Source: Burkholderiales bacterium PBB1 (lineage in GTDB: Bacteria > Pseudomonadota > Gammaproteobacteria > Burkholderiales > Burkholderiaceae_C). From it: a stretch of DNA of 64,000 nucleotides. The stretch spans positions 124,001 through 188,000 of the forward strand of contig NKIN01000002.1 of assembly GCA_002255905.1 (NCBI GenBank), given 5' to 3'. This document shows, one piece after another, positions 54,271 to 61,567 of this stretch. Every line of letters starts with the position of its first letter. The first letter of the stretch is position 1. Under the pieces are notes generated by a model. It ran no database searches. It saw only the letters and a program-made list of their open reading frames with translations, and had not been told where the DNA came from. The translations under genes and the position numbers were made by a program.

Positions 54271-55533
54271 ATGAATCTTGCCGAGTTGCAGGCTGAATTG
54301 CGCCACTTCGCTGCCGAGCGTGACTGGCAGCCGTTTCACACGCCGAAGAACCTCTCGACGGCCTTGATGGTCGAGACCGCCGAGCTGGCGGAGGTCTTCC
54401 AGTGGATGACGCCCGAGCAGTCACGCCTTGCCCACCAGGACCCCGCGACCAAGCAGGCCATCGCCGATGAGGTGGCGGACGTGCTGCTCTATCTGCTGCA
54501 GGTGGCAGACCACAGCGAGATCAACGTCGACCAGGCGGTCAGGGACAAGCTGGCGCGCAATGCCTTGAAGTACCCGGCCAAGCGCCAGATGGCCCGGGTC
54601 TCTCCGCGCCGTGCGCCGGTGCCCAGCACCCATGTCCTGATCGACTATGAGAACGTGCAGCCCAGCGAAGAAGAGCTGCGGCACATGGTGCCGGATGCTG
54701 GCCAGGTGTGGGTTTTTCACGGGCCGCAGCAACGCCAGGTCGAGCAGCGATTCGTGTCCTTCGGTGTCGGCGTGACGGCCGTGCCGATCAGCAAGACCGG
54801 GAAGAACGCGCTCGACTTCCACTTGTCCTTCTACGTGGGCTACATCGCCTCACGCAACCCGGCATCGAAGATGATCGTATTGGCCAACGACAAGGGCTAT
54901 GAGCCGATGCTGGAGCACGCGCGAGGCATGGGGTTCGCGGTGCAACGCCAGTCACACGCCCCGAACAAGCCGCCTGCGAAAGAGACTGCAACGAAGAAGG
55001 TGGTCGCCAAAAAGGCGCCAGCCCCGAAGGCTGCGGCCGCCAAGAAGCCAGCGGCCAAGCAGGTGCCGGCCAAGAAGGTAGCAGCTAAGAAGGTCTCGCC
55101 CGCTCCCGCGGTGAAGAAGGCACCGACGGCCAAGGCGGCTCCGGCGAAGAAAGCTGCGCCAGCAAAGACGCTGATTGCGAAGCCAGCCAGCCCGACCGCT
55201 GCCAAGGTCGCAGGGGGATCGGCCCCCCGCGTTGCAACCAAATCCGCTCCGACGCTCTTGCCGCTGCAACTGGCTCGCCCATCGACGGTGTCATCGGATG
55301 AGATCAAGAAGATCACCGAGAGCCTTCGCAAGCTGGGAGGCAATCGACCGACGAAGCCAGCTGCATTGCGGCGCCTGCTCAAGTCACTCTTGGTGGCGGA
55401 GACCGGCGACGCCTCGATCGAGGCCGCGTTCGGCAAACTGGTTGCTTCGGGCGTCGTGGCGGTTGGCAAGGACAGCGAGGTGACGTACCCGACATTCGAT
55501 CGGCAACAAGGCGGTGCGTCCACCACTCTCTAG
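54271..55533 (+). CDS. MazG-like pyrophosphohydrolase fused to NYN/PIN domain, Lys/Ala linker and C-terminal domain
   Basis: One uninterrupted frame of 420 residues. Residues 1-105 are a complete MazG-like nucleotide pyrophosphohydrolase: TALMVETAELAEVFQW (E35-x2-E38) and DEVADVLLYLLQVADHSEIN (E68-x2-D71) supply the metal ligands. Residues 120-230 look like an NYN/PIN RNase-type domain: THVLIDYENVQ (Asp125), KNALDFHLSFYVG (Asp182) and ANDKGYEPM (Asp207). Residues 237-325 are a histone H1-like Lys/Ala/Pro linker. Residues 340-415 are a helical, winged-helix-like tail ending SEVTYPTFDRQ. Normally these are two separate proteins. The start MNLAELQAELR matches free MazG-like proteins. Confidence 0.88.
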   Translation: MNLAELQAELRHFAAERDWQPFHTPKNLSTALMVETAELAEVFQWMTPEQSRLAHQDPATKQAIADEVADVLLYLLQVADHSEINVDQAVRDKLARNALKYPAKRQMARVSPRRAPVPSTHVLIDYENVQPSEEELRHMVPDAGQVWVFHGPQQRQVEQRFVSFGVGVTAVPISKTGKNALDFHLSFYVGYIASRNPASKMIVLANDKGYEPMLEHARGMGFAVQRQSHAPNKPPAKETATKKVVAKKAPAPKAAAAKKPAAKQVPAKKVAAKKVSPAPAVKKAPTAKAAPAKKAAPAKTLIAKPASPTAAKVAGGSAPRVATKSAPTLLPLQLARPSTVSSDEIKKITESLRKLGGNRPTKPAALRRLLKSLLVAETGDASIEAAFGKLVASGVVAVGKDSEVTYPTFDRQQGGASTTL

Positions 55534-55766
55534 GAAGTCCGGGTGGTGACCTGACTACACCAGTCGGCCTCCACGAAATCCGGGGCGGTTCAGCTGGCAG
55601 GTATCTACTGGAGTTCAACTCAGGCTGCAGTCATCGGAGACACTGCCGCTTGGGCATATCAATTTTCAAGCGGTGGTGGCAGCACTATGTTCATCATCAA
55701 CAAGGCTGATCTGTTGGGTGTGCGCTGTTCGCGGGATTTGGTGCCTTGAAAGTAGCGGCACGAGAA

Positions 55767-55810
55767 GCGACAGGGGTCAGAGTGGGTCTTTCTGCGTTCT
55801 GCCCTGTCGC
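55767..55810. repeat. Inverted repeat, possible REP-like element remnant
   Basis: Nine-base arms GCGACAGGG and CCCTGTCGC flank 26 bp and include the string GGGGTCAGAGT, seen in some transposon- or RAYT-associated palindromes. It lies in the 349-bp gene-free gap 55534-55882, in which I see no other feature except the hairpin at 55845. Confidence 0.45.
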
Positions 55811-55844
55811 GAATTGAGTGTGCCCAATCGGAGACTTTCGAGTA

Positions 55845-55861
55845 GGCACCGGGCCGGTGCC
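55845..55861 (-). terminator. Short palindrome after the PEP-CTERM gene
   Basis: GGCACCG-GGC-CGGTGCC hairpin 21 bp beyond the stop of the minus-strand PEP-CTERM gene. No T-run follows, so termination is uncertain. Confidence 0.35.
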
Positions 55862-55882
55862 CATGCCAATCCCTGCAGTCGA

Positions 55883-56524
55883 TCAGCTTTGGCGCCGACG
55901 CGCCAGCAGTGCAATCGCAGCAAGGCCGGCAACAAGCATGGCGGCCTGCTCCGGCTCAGGTACTGCGCTGATCTGCAGGTTGGCGCCAAGCCAAGCGCCG
56001 CCAGCGGACTTGTTCGAGTCGTTCGGATAGGTCAGCATGAAGTCAGTGGAGAAACGGTCCTCCACGATCGCCACACGTCCATCGACCACTGCGCTGCCGC
56101 CCTGGGCAAGACCGAATGAGGTGGCCCAACCACCGTCCAGGAAGGTGCCGACCACGTAGACCTGGCCTGGCGACAGGAGCAACGCCGTCACCGGGACCCA
56201 GCGAAAGCCGCCAAGCAGCGTTGCGGTCGTGCCGCTGTCCACCGTGGCCAGAGTCAGCGGCTTTGAATCGCCGTCTTTCCAAAGCGCCACCTCGCCCGGC
56301 GCTTCCAGGCCGTCGGCATCCCTGTCCCACACGCCCAGCGCATCCAAGGAAACAGCCGACTGCACACTGAACGAAAAGCCAAGCGTGTACGGCGTGCTTT
56401 CGAACTCGGTGCCAGAGGTCGCGAGCACGATGGCTGGCGTTGACGGCGCTGCCGATGCCGCCACAGCAGCCAGCGAGAGCAGGCACGAAAGCGCTACAGC
56501 GCGGGACTTGGCGAAGTGGGTCAT
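55883..56524 (-). CDS. PEP-CTERM sorting-domain exported protein
   Basis: A protein of 213 residues. A signal peptide (ALSCLLSLAAVAASAAP) is followed by a beta-rich domain (YTLGFSFSVQSAVSLDALGV, LLSPGQVYVVGTFLDGG), resembling DUF4082-like adhesive domains. The C-terminus VPEPEQAAMLVAGLAAIALL followed by ARRRQS is a canonical PEP-CTERM signal. This is the second predicted exosortase substrate in the window, with the first at 20 kb. Confidence 0.85.
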   Translation of the reverse strand: MTHFAKSRAVALSCLLSLAAVAASAAPSTPAIVLATSGTEFESTPYTLGFSFSVQSAVSLDALGVWDRDADGLEAPGEVALWKDGDSKPLTLATVDSGTTATLLGGFRWVPVTALLLSPGQVYVVGTFLDGGWATSFGLAQGGSAVVDGRVAIVEDRFSTDFMLTYPNDSNKSAGGAWLGANLQISAVPEPEQAAMLVAGLAAIALLARRRQS

Positions 56525-56693
56525 GACGTGCCTCTTGGACAGATTTTGTGCAAGGGGATAAGGCCCATTGCAGACGCAATGCCAGTCTAGACGACGTAAT
56601 CGGGGGATCGCAAGCCGGGTTCCAACGCCTGGATATTCCGGGCGCTACGCCTCAGAATTCCACTGAGCCTCTTCCCACAAACGGAGCCGCACC

Positions 56694-57470
56694 ATGACCT
56701 ACACCCAAGTCATCCGCCAAGCCCTGGCCGCACTGGCCGCCACCTTCTTGATGGTGTGGTCGGCACCCAGCCTGGCCCAGCCCGCCACCAACTACGTCAA
56801 GCGTCTGGCCGATCTGGAGGCGCTGGTCGCACAGCTGGGGCAGAGCAACGCCGACCTGCGCGCCAGCAACACCCTGCTGACGTCTCAGGTCCAGTCCCTC
56901 AGCGCCCAGATCACTGCCCAGAATTCGACGATCGCCGGGTTGCAGACTGCCATCGGCAAGTCCTCTTCTGATGGGCAGAGCTTTGCTCTGAACGCTGCGA
57001 GCAATGCGCTGGCAAGTGCCAAGTCGTATTCGGACAGCCGACTGGCTCCGGTCAGCGACAAGTTGGTGCATTTCAGCCGCAGTGGCAACAACGTGCTGAT
57101 CACGGGTGCCAACGTCTACATCCGTAACGGCCTGAACGGGACAATGACCAGCAACGGCCTTGGCAACCTGATCGTCGGTTACAACGAGGGACGCAACCAA
57201 GGTACCGCCAACCCCGACGTGCGTACCGGCTCGCACAACCTGATCGTTGCTGTCGGCGCCAACTTCTCTGGGGTCGGCTCCATCATCACCGGCATCAACA
57301 ACACCAGCGCTGGCAGCTTTGCCTCGGTCTACGGCGGCACCGGCAACTACGCCAACGCCACCTACAGCGTGGTGGTCGGTGGTTACAACAATCAAACCAA
57401 TGGCGGCTGGGCGACTATCCTCGGCGGCCGCGACCGCGTGGCCGCGTCTCAGCTTGACCACCTGCCCTGA
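56694..57470 (+). CDS. Secreted protein with coiled coil and YadA-head-like repeats
   Basis: A 258-residue protein with a signal peptide (LAALAATFLMVWSAPSLAQ), a coiled-coil stretch (RLADLEALVAQLGQSNADLR and following), then repeats of about 14 residues such as GSIITGINNTSAGSFASVYG, GTGNYANATYSVVVGGYNNQ and NGGWATILGGRDRV. Their period and GG/N pattern match the left-handed beta-roll head of YadA-type adhesins. No C-terminal membrane anchor follows, and the protein ends right after the last repeat, so it is either a secreted soluble protein or truncated. Confidence 0.75.
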   Translation: MTYTQVIRQALAALAATFLMVWSAPSLAQPATNYVKRLADLEALVAQLGQSNADLRASNTLLTSQVQSLSAQITAQNSTIAGLQTAIGKSSSDGQSFALNAASNALASAKSYSDSRLAPVSDKLVHFSRSGNNVLITGANVYIRNGLNGTMTSNGLGNLIVGYNEGRNQGTANPDVRTGSHNLIVAVGANFSGVGSIITGINNTSAGSFASVYGGTGNYANATYSVVVGGYNNQTNGGWATILGGRDRVAASQLDHLP

Positions 57471-57559
57471 ATCGTGCGCGCCTGGGGCAGCAAGGCCCAA
57501 TCATTTCCCTGTATGTTTCCCTGCTAACGGGAATTCGACGGTGAGAGCGGTTCGCTTGC

Positions 57560-57614
57560 GACTCCGGCCCGCCAGCAAGTCTGAGCCCTCCCTTGTGGAG
57601 GGCTTTTTCTTGCC
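57560..57614 (+). repeat. 55-bp dispersed repeat containing a terminator, copy 2
   Basis: One mismatch against copy 1 at 52339-52393, 5221 bp away in the same orientation. It stands between the convergent YadA-like and DUF599 genes. Confidence 0.9.
57585..57608 (+). terminator. Terminator hairpin inside 55-bp repeat copy 2
   Basis: The same CCCTCC/GGAGGG stem and T-run as copy 1, located 115 bp after the YadA-like gene. Confidence 0.8.
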
Positions 57615-57686
57615 CCGCGCCAACGACAAGGCCCACTGCCGAGGATCGCTGCGCGTCAAAGCATGCGCCGAAGATCCGTCAGCGCA

Positions 57687-58328
57687 TCACGGCCTGAATC
57701 GATCGAAGTTCAGCAGCACGGCAACGACGCCCAGCGCGCCCACCAGCCCCGCGAGTGGATGCAGGATGAAAGCGACCATCGGCACGATCAGAATCAGTTG
57801 CCGCAGCCCCCAGCTGTACAAAACGCCGGCTTTGCGTACGTAGGCTGTGCCTGCCGTAGCCCAGCGTTGGCGAGCCTCTGACTCGACCGGCATGCCGCCG
57901 ATGAAGCCCGCATGGTTGTAGTACCGCACTGCCATCACCGATGACACCAGCGAGGCGAACAACAAGGCGAGCACGGTCAATTCCATGGCCAGCCGGGGCG
58001 TGAAGTTCGGCCAACCTGAAACGCCATCGCCGAAGGAGGCATGCAAGGACGGGGCCGCGAGCGTCAGCGTCCCCATCAAACCGAGTACGGCGGTCGATGC
58101 CGTCATCGTGGCTGACATCAGGGAATTTCGCAGCGTCTGTACCGCGAGGATCTCCGACCCTGGCTGAGCCGATATGGCTGCGAACCAGTCCTCACGCAGC
58201 GCGGCGTGGGCGCTGCGGGCGAGCCGCTCGGGCTGTCGGCGCTGAGCGAACGCCAGCGCGACTTCATACCCCAACACGATGACCACGGTGGCCGTGGCGA
58301 GGCCCCAGGTGAAAACAGTCTCCATCAT
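57687..58328 (-). CDS. DUF599-family membrane protein
   Basis: A membrane protein of 213 residues with four predicted helices, near FTWGLATATVVIVLGYEVAL, ASTAVLGLMGTLTLAAP, LAMELTVLALLFASLVSSVM and PMVAFILHPLAGLVGALGVV. The RNSLMSATMTASTAVLGLMG and RYYNHAGFIGGMP blocks are typical of DUF599. The function is unknown. It starts 4 bp downstream of the YeeE/YedE gene stop, so it belongs to the sulfur operon. Two ATG codons are adjacent at the start. Confidence 0.8.
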   Translation of the reverse strand: MMETVFTWGLATATVVIVLGYEVALAFAQRRQPERLARSAHAALREDWFAAISAQPGSEILAVQTLRNSLMSATMTASTAVLGLMGTLTLAAPSLHASFGDGVSGWPNFTPRLAMELTVLALLFASLVSSVMAVRYYNHAGFIGGMPVESEARQRWATAGTAYVRKAGVLYSWGLRQLILIVPMVAFILHPLAGLVGALGVVAVLLNFDRFRP

Positions 58329-58332
58329 GTTC

Positions 58333-58770
58333 TCAACGCGCCGTGGCCGCGCGATGCAGTCGGCGGTGCTCAAGCCATTCGAACACCACCATCCCCGTCA
58401 CCATGGCCAGAACGAACACCACCGCCTTGACCTGACCGGTGCCCAGGGACACCAGCGCCGGGCCCGGGCACAGGCCGGCGATGCCCCAGCCCACGCCGAA
58501 GAGCACGCTGCCGAGGATCAACCGCTGGTCGATCTGGCGGGCGGCAGGCATCTTCATCTCGGCCCCAAGGAACGACACCGTGCGCTGCCGCGCCACAGCG
58601 AAGGCCACCACGCCCACCGCGATGGCGCCTGCCATCACCAGCGCGAGAGACGGGTCCCAGGGCCCGGCGAGGTCCAGAAAACCCAGGACCTTGTTCGGGT
58701 CGGCCATGCCGGAGATGAGCAGCCCGAATCCGAAGACGAGCCCGGCGAGCAAGGAGGTGAAAGCAGCCAT
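58333..58770 (-). CDS. YeeE/YedE-family protein, half transporter (GLCPGPAL half)
   Basis: A 145-residue membrane protein with the signature [15 protein letters not shown], which carries the cysteine implicated in thiosulfate or sulfur transfer by YeeE-type channels. It is the second of two adjacent half-size genes (the other carries the [12 protein letters not shown] half); together they equal one full YeeE. Four helices are predicted. It lies 9 bp after the first half. Confidence 0.88.
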   Translation of the reverse strand: MAAFTSLLAGLVFGFGLLISGMADPNKVLGFLDLAGPWDPSLALVMAGAIAVGVVAFAVARQRTVSFLGAEMKMPAARQIDQRLILGSVLFGVGWGIAGLCPGPALVSLGTGQVKAVVFVLAMVTGMVVFEWLEHRRLHRAATAR

Positions 58771-58779
58771 GGCGATTCC

Positions 58780-59214
58780 TCAGAGCGCCAGAACGTGGCG
58801 AATCAGAAACACCGTCGCAAAGCCGGCGGTCATGAAAGTGCAGGTTGCAACGAGGGACCGGGGCGACAGGCGCGAGAGCCCGCACACCCCGTGGCCGCTC
58901 GTGCAACCGGAGCCGTAGCGCGTGCCCACCCCCACCAGCAGTCCAGCGACGACCAACGCGCCGTAGCTTGCATCGATTCGAGCCTCGGGGCGGCCGAACG
59001 ACACGGCGTAGAGCAGGGGGGCTGCGACAAGACCACTCACAAAAGCCGCGCGCCATGCCACGTCTCCCCGGTGCGGTTTGAGCAAGCCGCCCAGCACGCC
59101 GCTGATGCCTGCGATGCGCCCGTTGAGCAGGACGAACATTGCTGCCGCGATGCCGATCAGAACGCCTCCGGCCAGTGCGGTCCAGGGTGTGAATGAGTTC
59201 CAGTCGATGGTCAT
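58780..59214 (-). CDS. YeeE/YedE-family protein, half transporter ([10 protein letters not shown] half)
   Basis: A membrane protein of 144 residues with [20 protein letters not shown], the other conserved cysteine block of YeeE/YedE sulfur transporters. With the neighbouring half it probably forms a thiosulfate or sulfide-derived sulfur uptake channel. It lies 3 bp after the ArsR-type regulator, in one operon, and opposite the persulfide-dioxygenase-like gene. Confidence 0.88.
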   Translation of the reverse strand: MTIDWNSFTPWTALAGGVLIGIAAAMFVLLNGRIAGISGVLGGLLKPHRGDVAWRAAFVSGLVAAPLLYAVSFGRPEARIDASYGALVVAGLLVGVGTRYGSGCTSGHGVCGLSRLSPRSLVATCTFMTAGFATVFLIRHVLAL

Positions 59215-59217
59215 GAC

Positions 59218-59532
59218 TCACCTCTTCGGGCAGTAGATGCTGTAAAGCGCTGCGAGCACCTGCAGCAGGGTGGCGTCGGCGACGCTGTAGAAAATTCTCT
59301 TGCCATCCCGGCGTGTGTTGACCACGCCTTCGGTGCGCAGCACACCCAGTTGCTGCGACAAGGTCGGCTGGCGGATATCGAGTTGCTCTTCCAGATCGCT
59401 GACACACAACTCTCCTTGTGAAAGCTGGCACAACAGTAGAAGGCGGTCTTCATTGGCCAGCACCTTGAGGGTGCTCACGGCGCGTCCGGCGGCAGCGCGC
59501 AGGATGTCGGTGTCGAGTGTTTGGGCGGGCAT
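59218..59532 (-). CDS. ArsR-family regulator, BigR/SqrR-like
   Basis: A winged-helix repressor of 104 residues. The recognition region is VSDLEEQLDIRQPTLSQQLG followed by VLRTEGVVNTRRDGKR. Cysteines occur in LLLLCQLSQGELCVSDLEE and at the end, YSIYCPKR. BigR/SqrR proteins sense persulfide by a disulfide between two such cysteines and control sulfide-oxidising genes. Context agrees: it is divergent from a persulfide-dioxygenase-like gene and cotranscribed with YeeE halves. The start MPAQTLDTD is chosen for family length. Confidence 0.87.
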   Translation of the reverse strand: MPAQTLDTDILRAAAGRAVSTLKVLANEDRLLLLCQLSQGELCVSDLEEQLDIRQPTLSQQLGVLRTEGVVNTRRDGKRIFYSVADATLLQVLAALYSIYCPKR

Positions 59533-59561
59533 GAGTCGATGACTTCGGGAGACTTGCAAAC

Positions 59562-59584
59562 AATATACAAATAAATGTAATATT
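59562..59584. promoter_or_regulatory. AT-rich inverted repeat in the divergent promoter, probable operator
   Basis: In the 83-bp gap between the ArsR gene and the persulfide-dioxygenase-like gene lies an AT-rich imperfect palindrome (AATATACA ... TGTAATATT), in sharp contrast to the GC-rich surroundings. BigR-type repressors bind AT-rich palindromes in such positions. Confidence 0.5.
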
Positions 59585-59615
59585 AGTCAATAGTTTGAAT
59601 TCGCAGCGGAGTGCC

Positions 59616-60509
59616 ATGAACGCCAAGACCAGCATCAAGCCCTTCTTCGATTCCGCCACTTGGACGGTGAGCTACGTCATCTCGGACAACGTGACCAAGA
59701 TGGCCGCTGTCATCGACCCCGTGCTGGACTTCGACATCAAGTCGGGTCGCACCCGAACCGAGTCGGCTGACCGGATGCTCGAGTACATCCGCACGCAAGC
59801 GCTGACCGTGCAGTGGATTCTGGAAACACACGCCCACGCCGATCACCTTTCCAGCGCCCACTACATCCAGCAACAGGCGGGCGGGTGCATTGCCATTGGC
59901 GAAAACATCCGCCAGGTGCAGGCAGTCTTCAAGAAGCTCTACAACCTGGAACGCAGTTTCCTGCCGGATGGCAGCCAGTTCGATCACCTCTTCAGGGACG
60001 GAGAAACTTTCCGCATCGGTGACGTCGAGGCGACGGCGCTGTTGGTGCCGGGGCACACCCCTGCCGACATGGCGTATCTGGTGGATGGCGTGGTGTTCGT
60101 CGGCGACACACTGTTCATGCCGGATGTCGGCAGCGCCCGCGCCGATTTCCCCGGCGGAGATGCGCGCGTCCTCTACCGTTCGATGCGTCGCATCCTGGAC
60201 TTGCCGAGCGACACGCGCGTGTTCGTCTGCCACGACTATCCGCCCACAGCTCGGCCGCCGCACTGGGAGACGACCGTGGCCGCACAGCGGGCGAACAACA
60301 TCCATGTGCGCGATGGCATCACCGAGGAGCAGTTCATCGCGATGCGCAAGGCTCGGGATGCGACGCTGGAGGTGCCAACGCTCATCCTGCCGGCCCTCCA
60401 GGTGAATGTGCGCGCGGGGCAGCTACCGCCGCCTGACGACAACGGGGTTTCTTACCTGCGCATTCCGCTCAATGCGTTGCCGGCGAAGATCAGCGACCCC
60501 GCCGCCTGA
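59616..60509 (+). CDS. MBL-fold persulfide dioxygenase-like protein (Blh/ETHE1 group)
   Basis: A 297-residue metallo-beta-lactamase-fold protein. The motif ETHAHADHLSSAHYIQQQ matches the THxHADH site, LLVPGHTPADMAYLVDG follows, and FVGDTLFMPDVGSARADFPG resembles the ETHE1/Blh metal-site block. VFVCHDYPP supplies the last histidine. The family oxidises glutathione persulfide to sulfite, a sulfide detoxification step. It is divergent from BigR-like/YeeE genes. Its 3' end overlaps the convergent dehydrogenase gene by 58 bp. Confidence 0.9.
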   Translation: MNAKTSIKPFFDSATWTVSYVISDNVTKMAAVIDPVLDFDIKSGRTRTESADRMLEYIRTQALTVQWILETHAHADHLSSAHYIQQQAGGCIAIGENIRQVQAVFKKLYNLERSFLPDGSQFDHLFRDGETFRIGDVEATALLVPGHTPADMAYLVDGVVFVGDTLFMPDVGSARADFPGGDARVLYRSMRRILDLPSDTRVFVCHDYPPTARPPHWETTVAAQRANNIHVRDGITEEQFIAMRKARDATLEVPTLILPALQVNVRAGQLPPPDDNGVSYLRIPLNALPAKISDPAA

Positions 60510-61411
60510 TGCAGCACCTGCGCCGAATGTCTCAGCGCGGCGGCCTCGTCTTCGGCCATCTGTGGCAGCAGTACCTGCGTGCCGCCCTGCGCCGACACCA
60601 CGGTCGGCAGCGACAGCGCCACGCCCTGCAGGCCCAGCGCCTGTGCTGCAGCATCGACTTGGACACGCGACACGGTCAGCACGCGGTGCTCGCCGCGCAG
60701 CAAGCAGCTCAGTAGGCTGGCCGTCACCAGTCCGATCGCGTGGTTGGTGACACCCTTGCGCCGAATGACCTCATAGGCTGCTTCGCGCACCCCGCGCGCC
60801 AGCCGCTCTTCGGTGGCCGGCGACCAGCCTGACCACTGGCGCAATGGCAAGCCGCCCACCTGGGCGCTGGACCACAGCACCACCTCGCTGTCGCCGTGTT
60901 CGCCCACCACCTGAGCATGAATCGAGTGGGTAGCCAGGCCTAGTTCACGCCCCAGCTCCTGTCGCAAGCGTGCCGTGTCGAGCATGGTCCCGGTGCCCAA
61001 CACCCGTTCCGGCGGCAGGCCGCTGCTCTGCTGCAACACCCGCGTCAGCACGTCCACCGGGTTGCTCACCATCACCACCGTGCCTGTGTAGCCGACCAGA
61101 CTTCGGCCAATCTCGGCGGCCACGCGAGCGTTGTCTCGCAGCAAGTCCAGGCGAGTCTCGCCGGGGCGGCTGTTGCGGCCAGCGGCGATCACGACCACAT
61201 CGCACTGATGCATCTCTTCCAGAGCGGCAGTGCGCAGTACGCAGTCGGGGTAGTAGGCCGCGCCGTGCGCCAGGTCCATGGCCTCGCCCTCGGCGCGCAC
61301 CATGTTCAGATCGTGCAGCCAGAGGGTGCTCACCGCACCCGAGAGCAGGGTCGAAAGTGCGACGCTGGTGCCCACTGAACCGGTACCGATGATGCCGACG
61401 TGACTGTTCAT
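60452..61411 (-). CDS. Lactate/malate dehydrogenase-family protein with atypical specificity residue
   Basis: A NAD-dependent 2-hydroxyacid dehydrogenase of 319 residues. It has the Rossmann loop GIIGTGSVGTS, the LDH-type active-site block VVGEHGDSEVVLWSSAQVGG with the catalytic His, and GTGTMLDTARLRQEL. In the specificity loop AGRNSRPGETRLDLL, Ser81 occupies the position of Gln102 in lactate dehydrogenase or Arg102 in malate dehydrogenase. The substrate is therefore uncertain. The tail overlaps the convergent persulfide-dioxygenase-like gene by 58 bp. Confidence 0.86.
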   Translation of the reverse strand: MNSHVGIIGTGSVGTSVALSTLLSGAVSTLWLHDLNMVRAEGEAMDLAHGAAYYPDCVLRTAALEEMHQCDVVVIAAGRNSRPGETRLDLLRDNARVAAEIGRSLVGYTGTVVMVSNPVDVLTRVLQQSSGLPPERVLGTGTMLDTARLRQELGRELGLATHSIHAQVVGEHGDSEVVLWSSAQVGGLPLRQWSGWSPATEERLARGVREAAYEVIRRKGVTNHAIGLVTASLLSCLLRGEHRVLTVSRVQVDAAAQALGLQGVALSLPTVVSAQGGTQVLLPQMAEDEAAALRHSAQVLHQAAGSLIFAGNALSGMRR

Positions 61412-61567
61412 GGTGGCCCACCCTCAATGTCAAAGGGCCACGATAAGGCACGCCTGCTGCCACGGTACTGCGGCGATGCTCAGCCGTTTGATTCGTGCGT
61501 ACAGCGCGCGAGCGGTGACCTAATGCAACCGACCCCGTCCGGTGTCGGGCAGGGACTTCTCCGCGCG

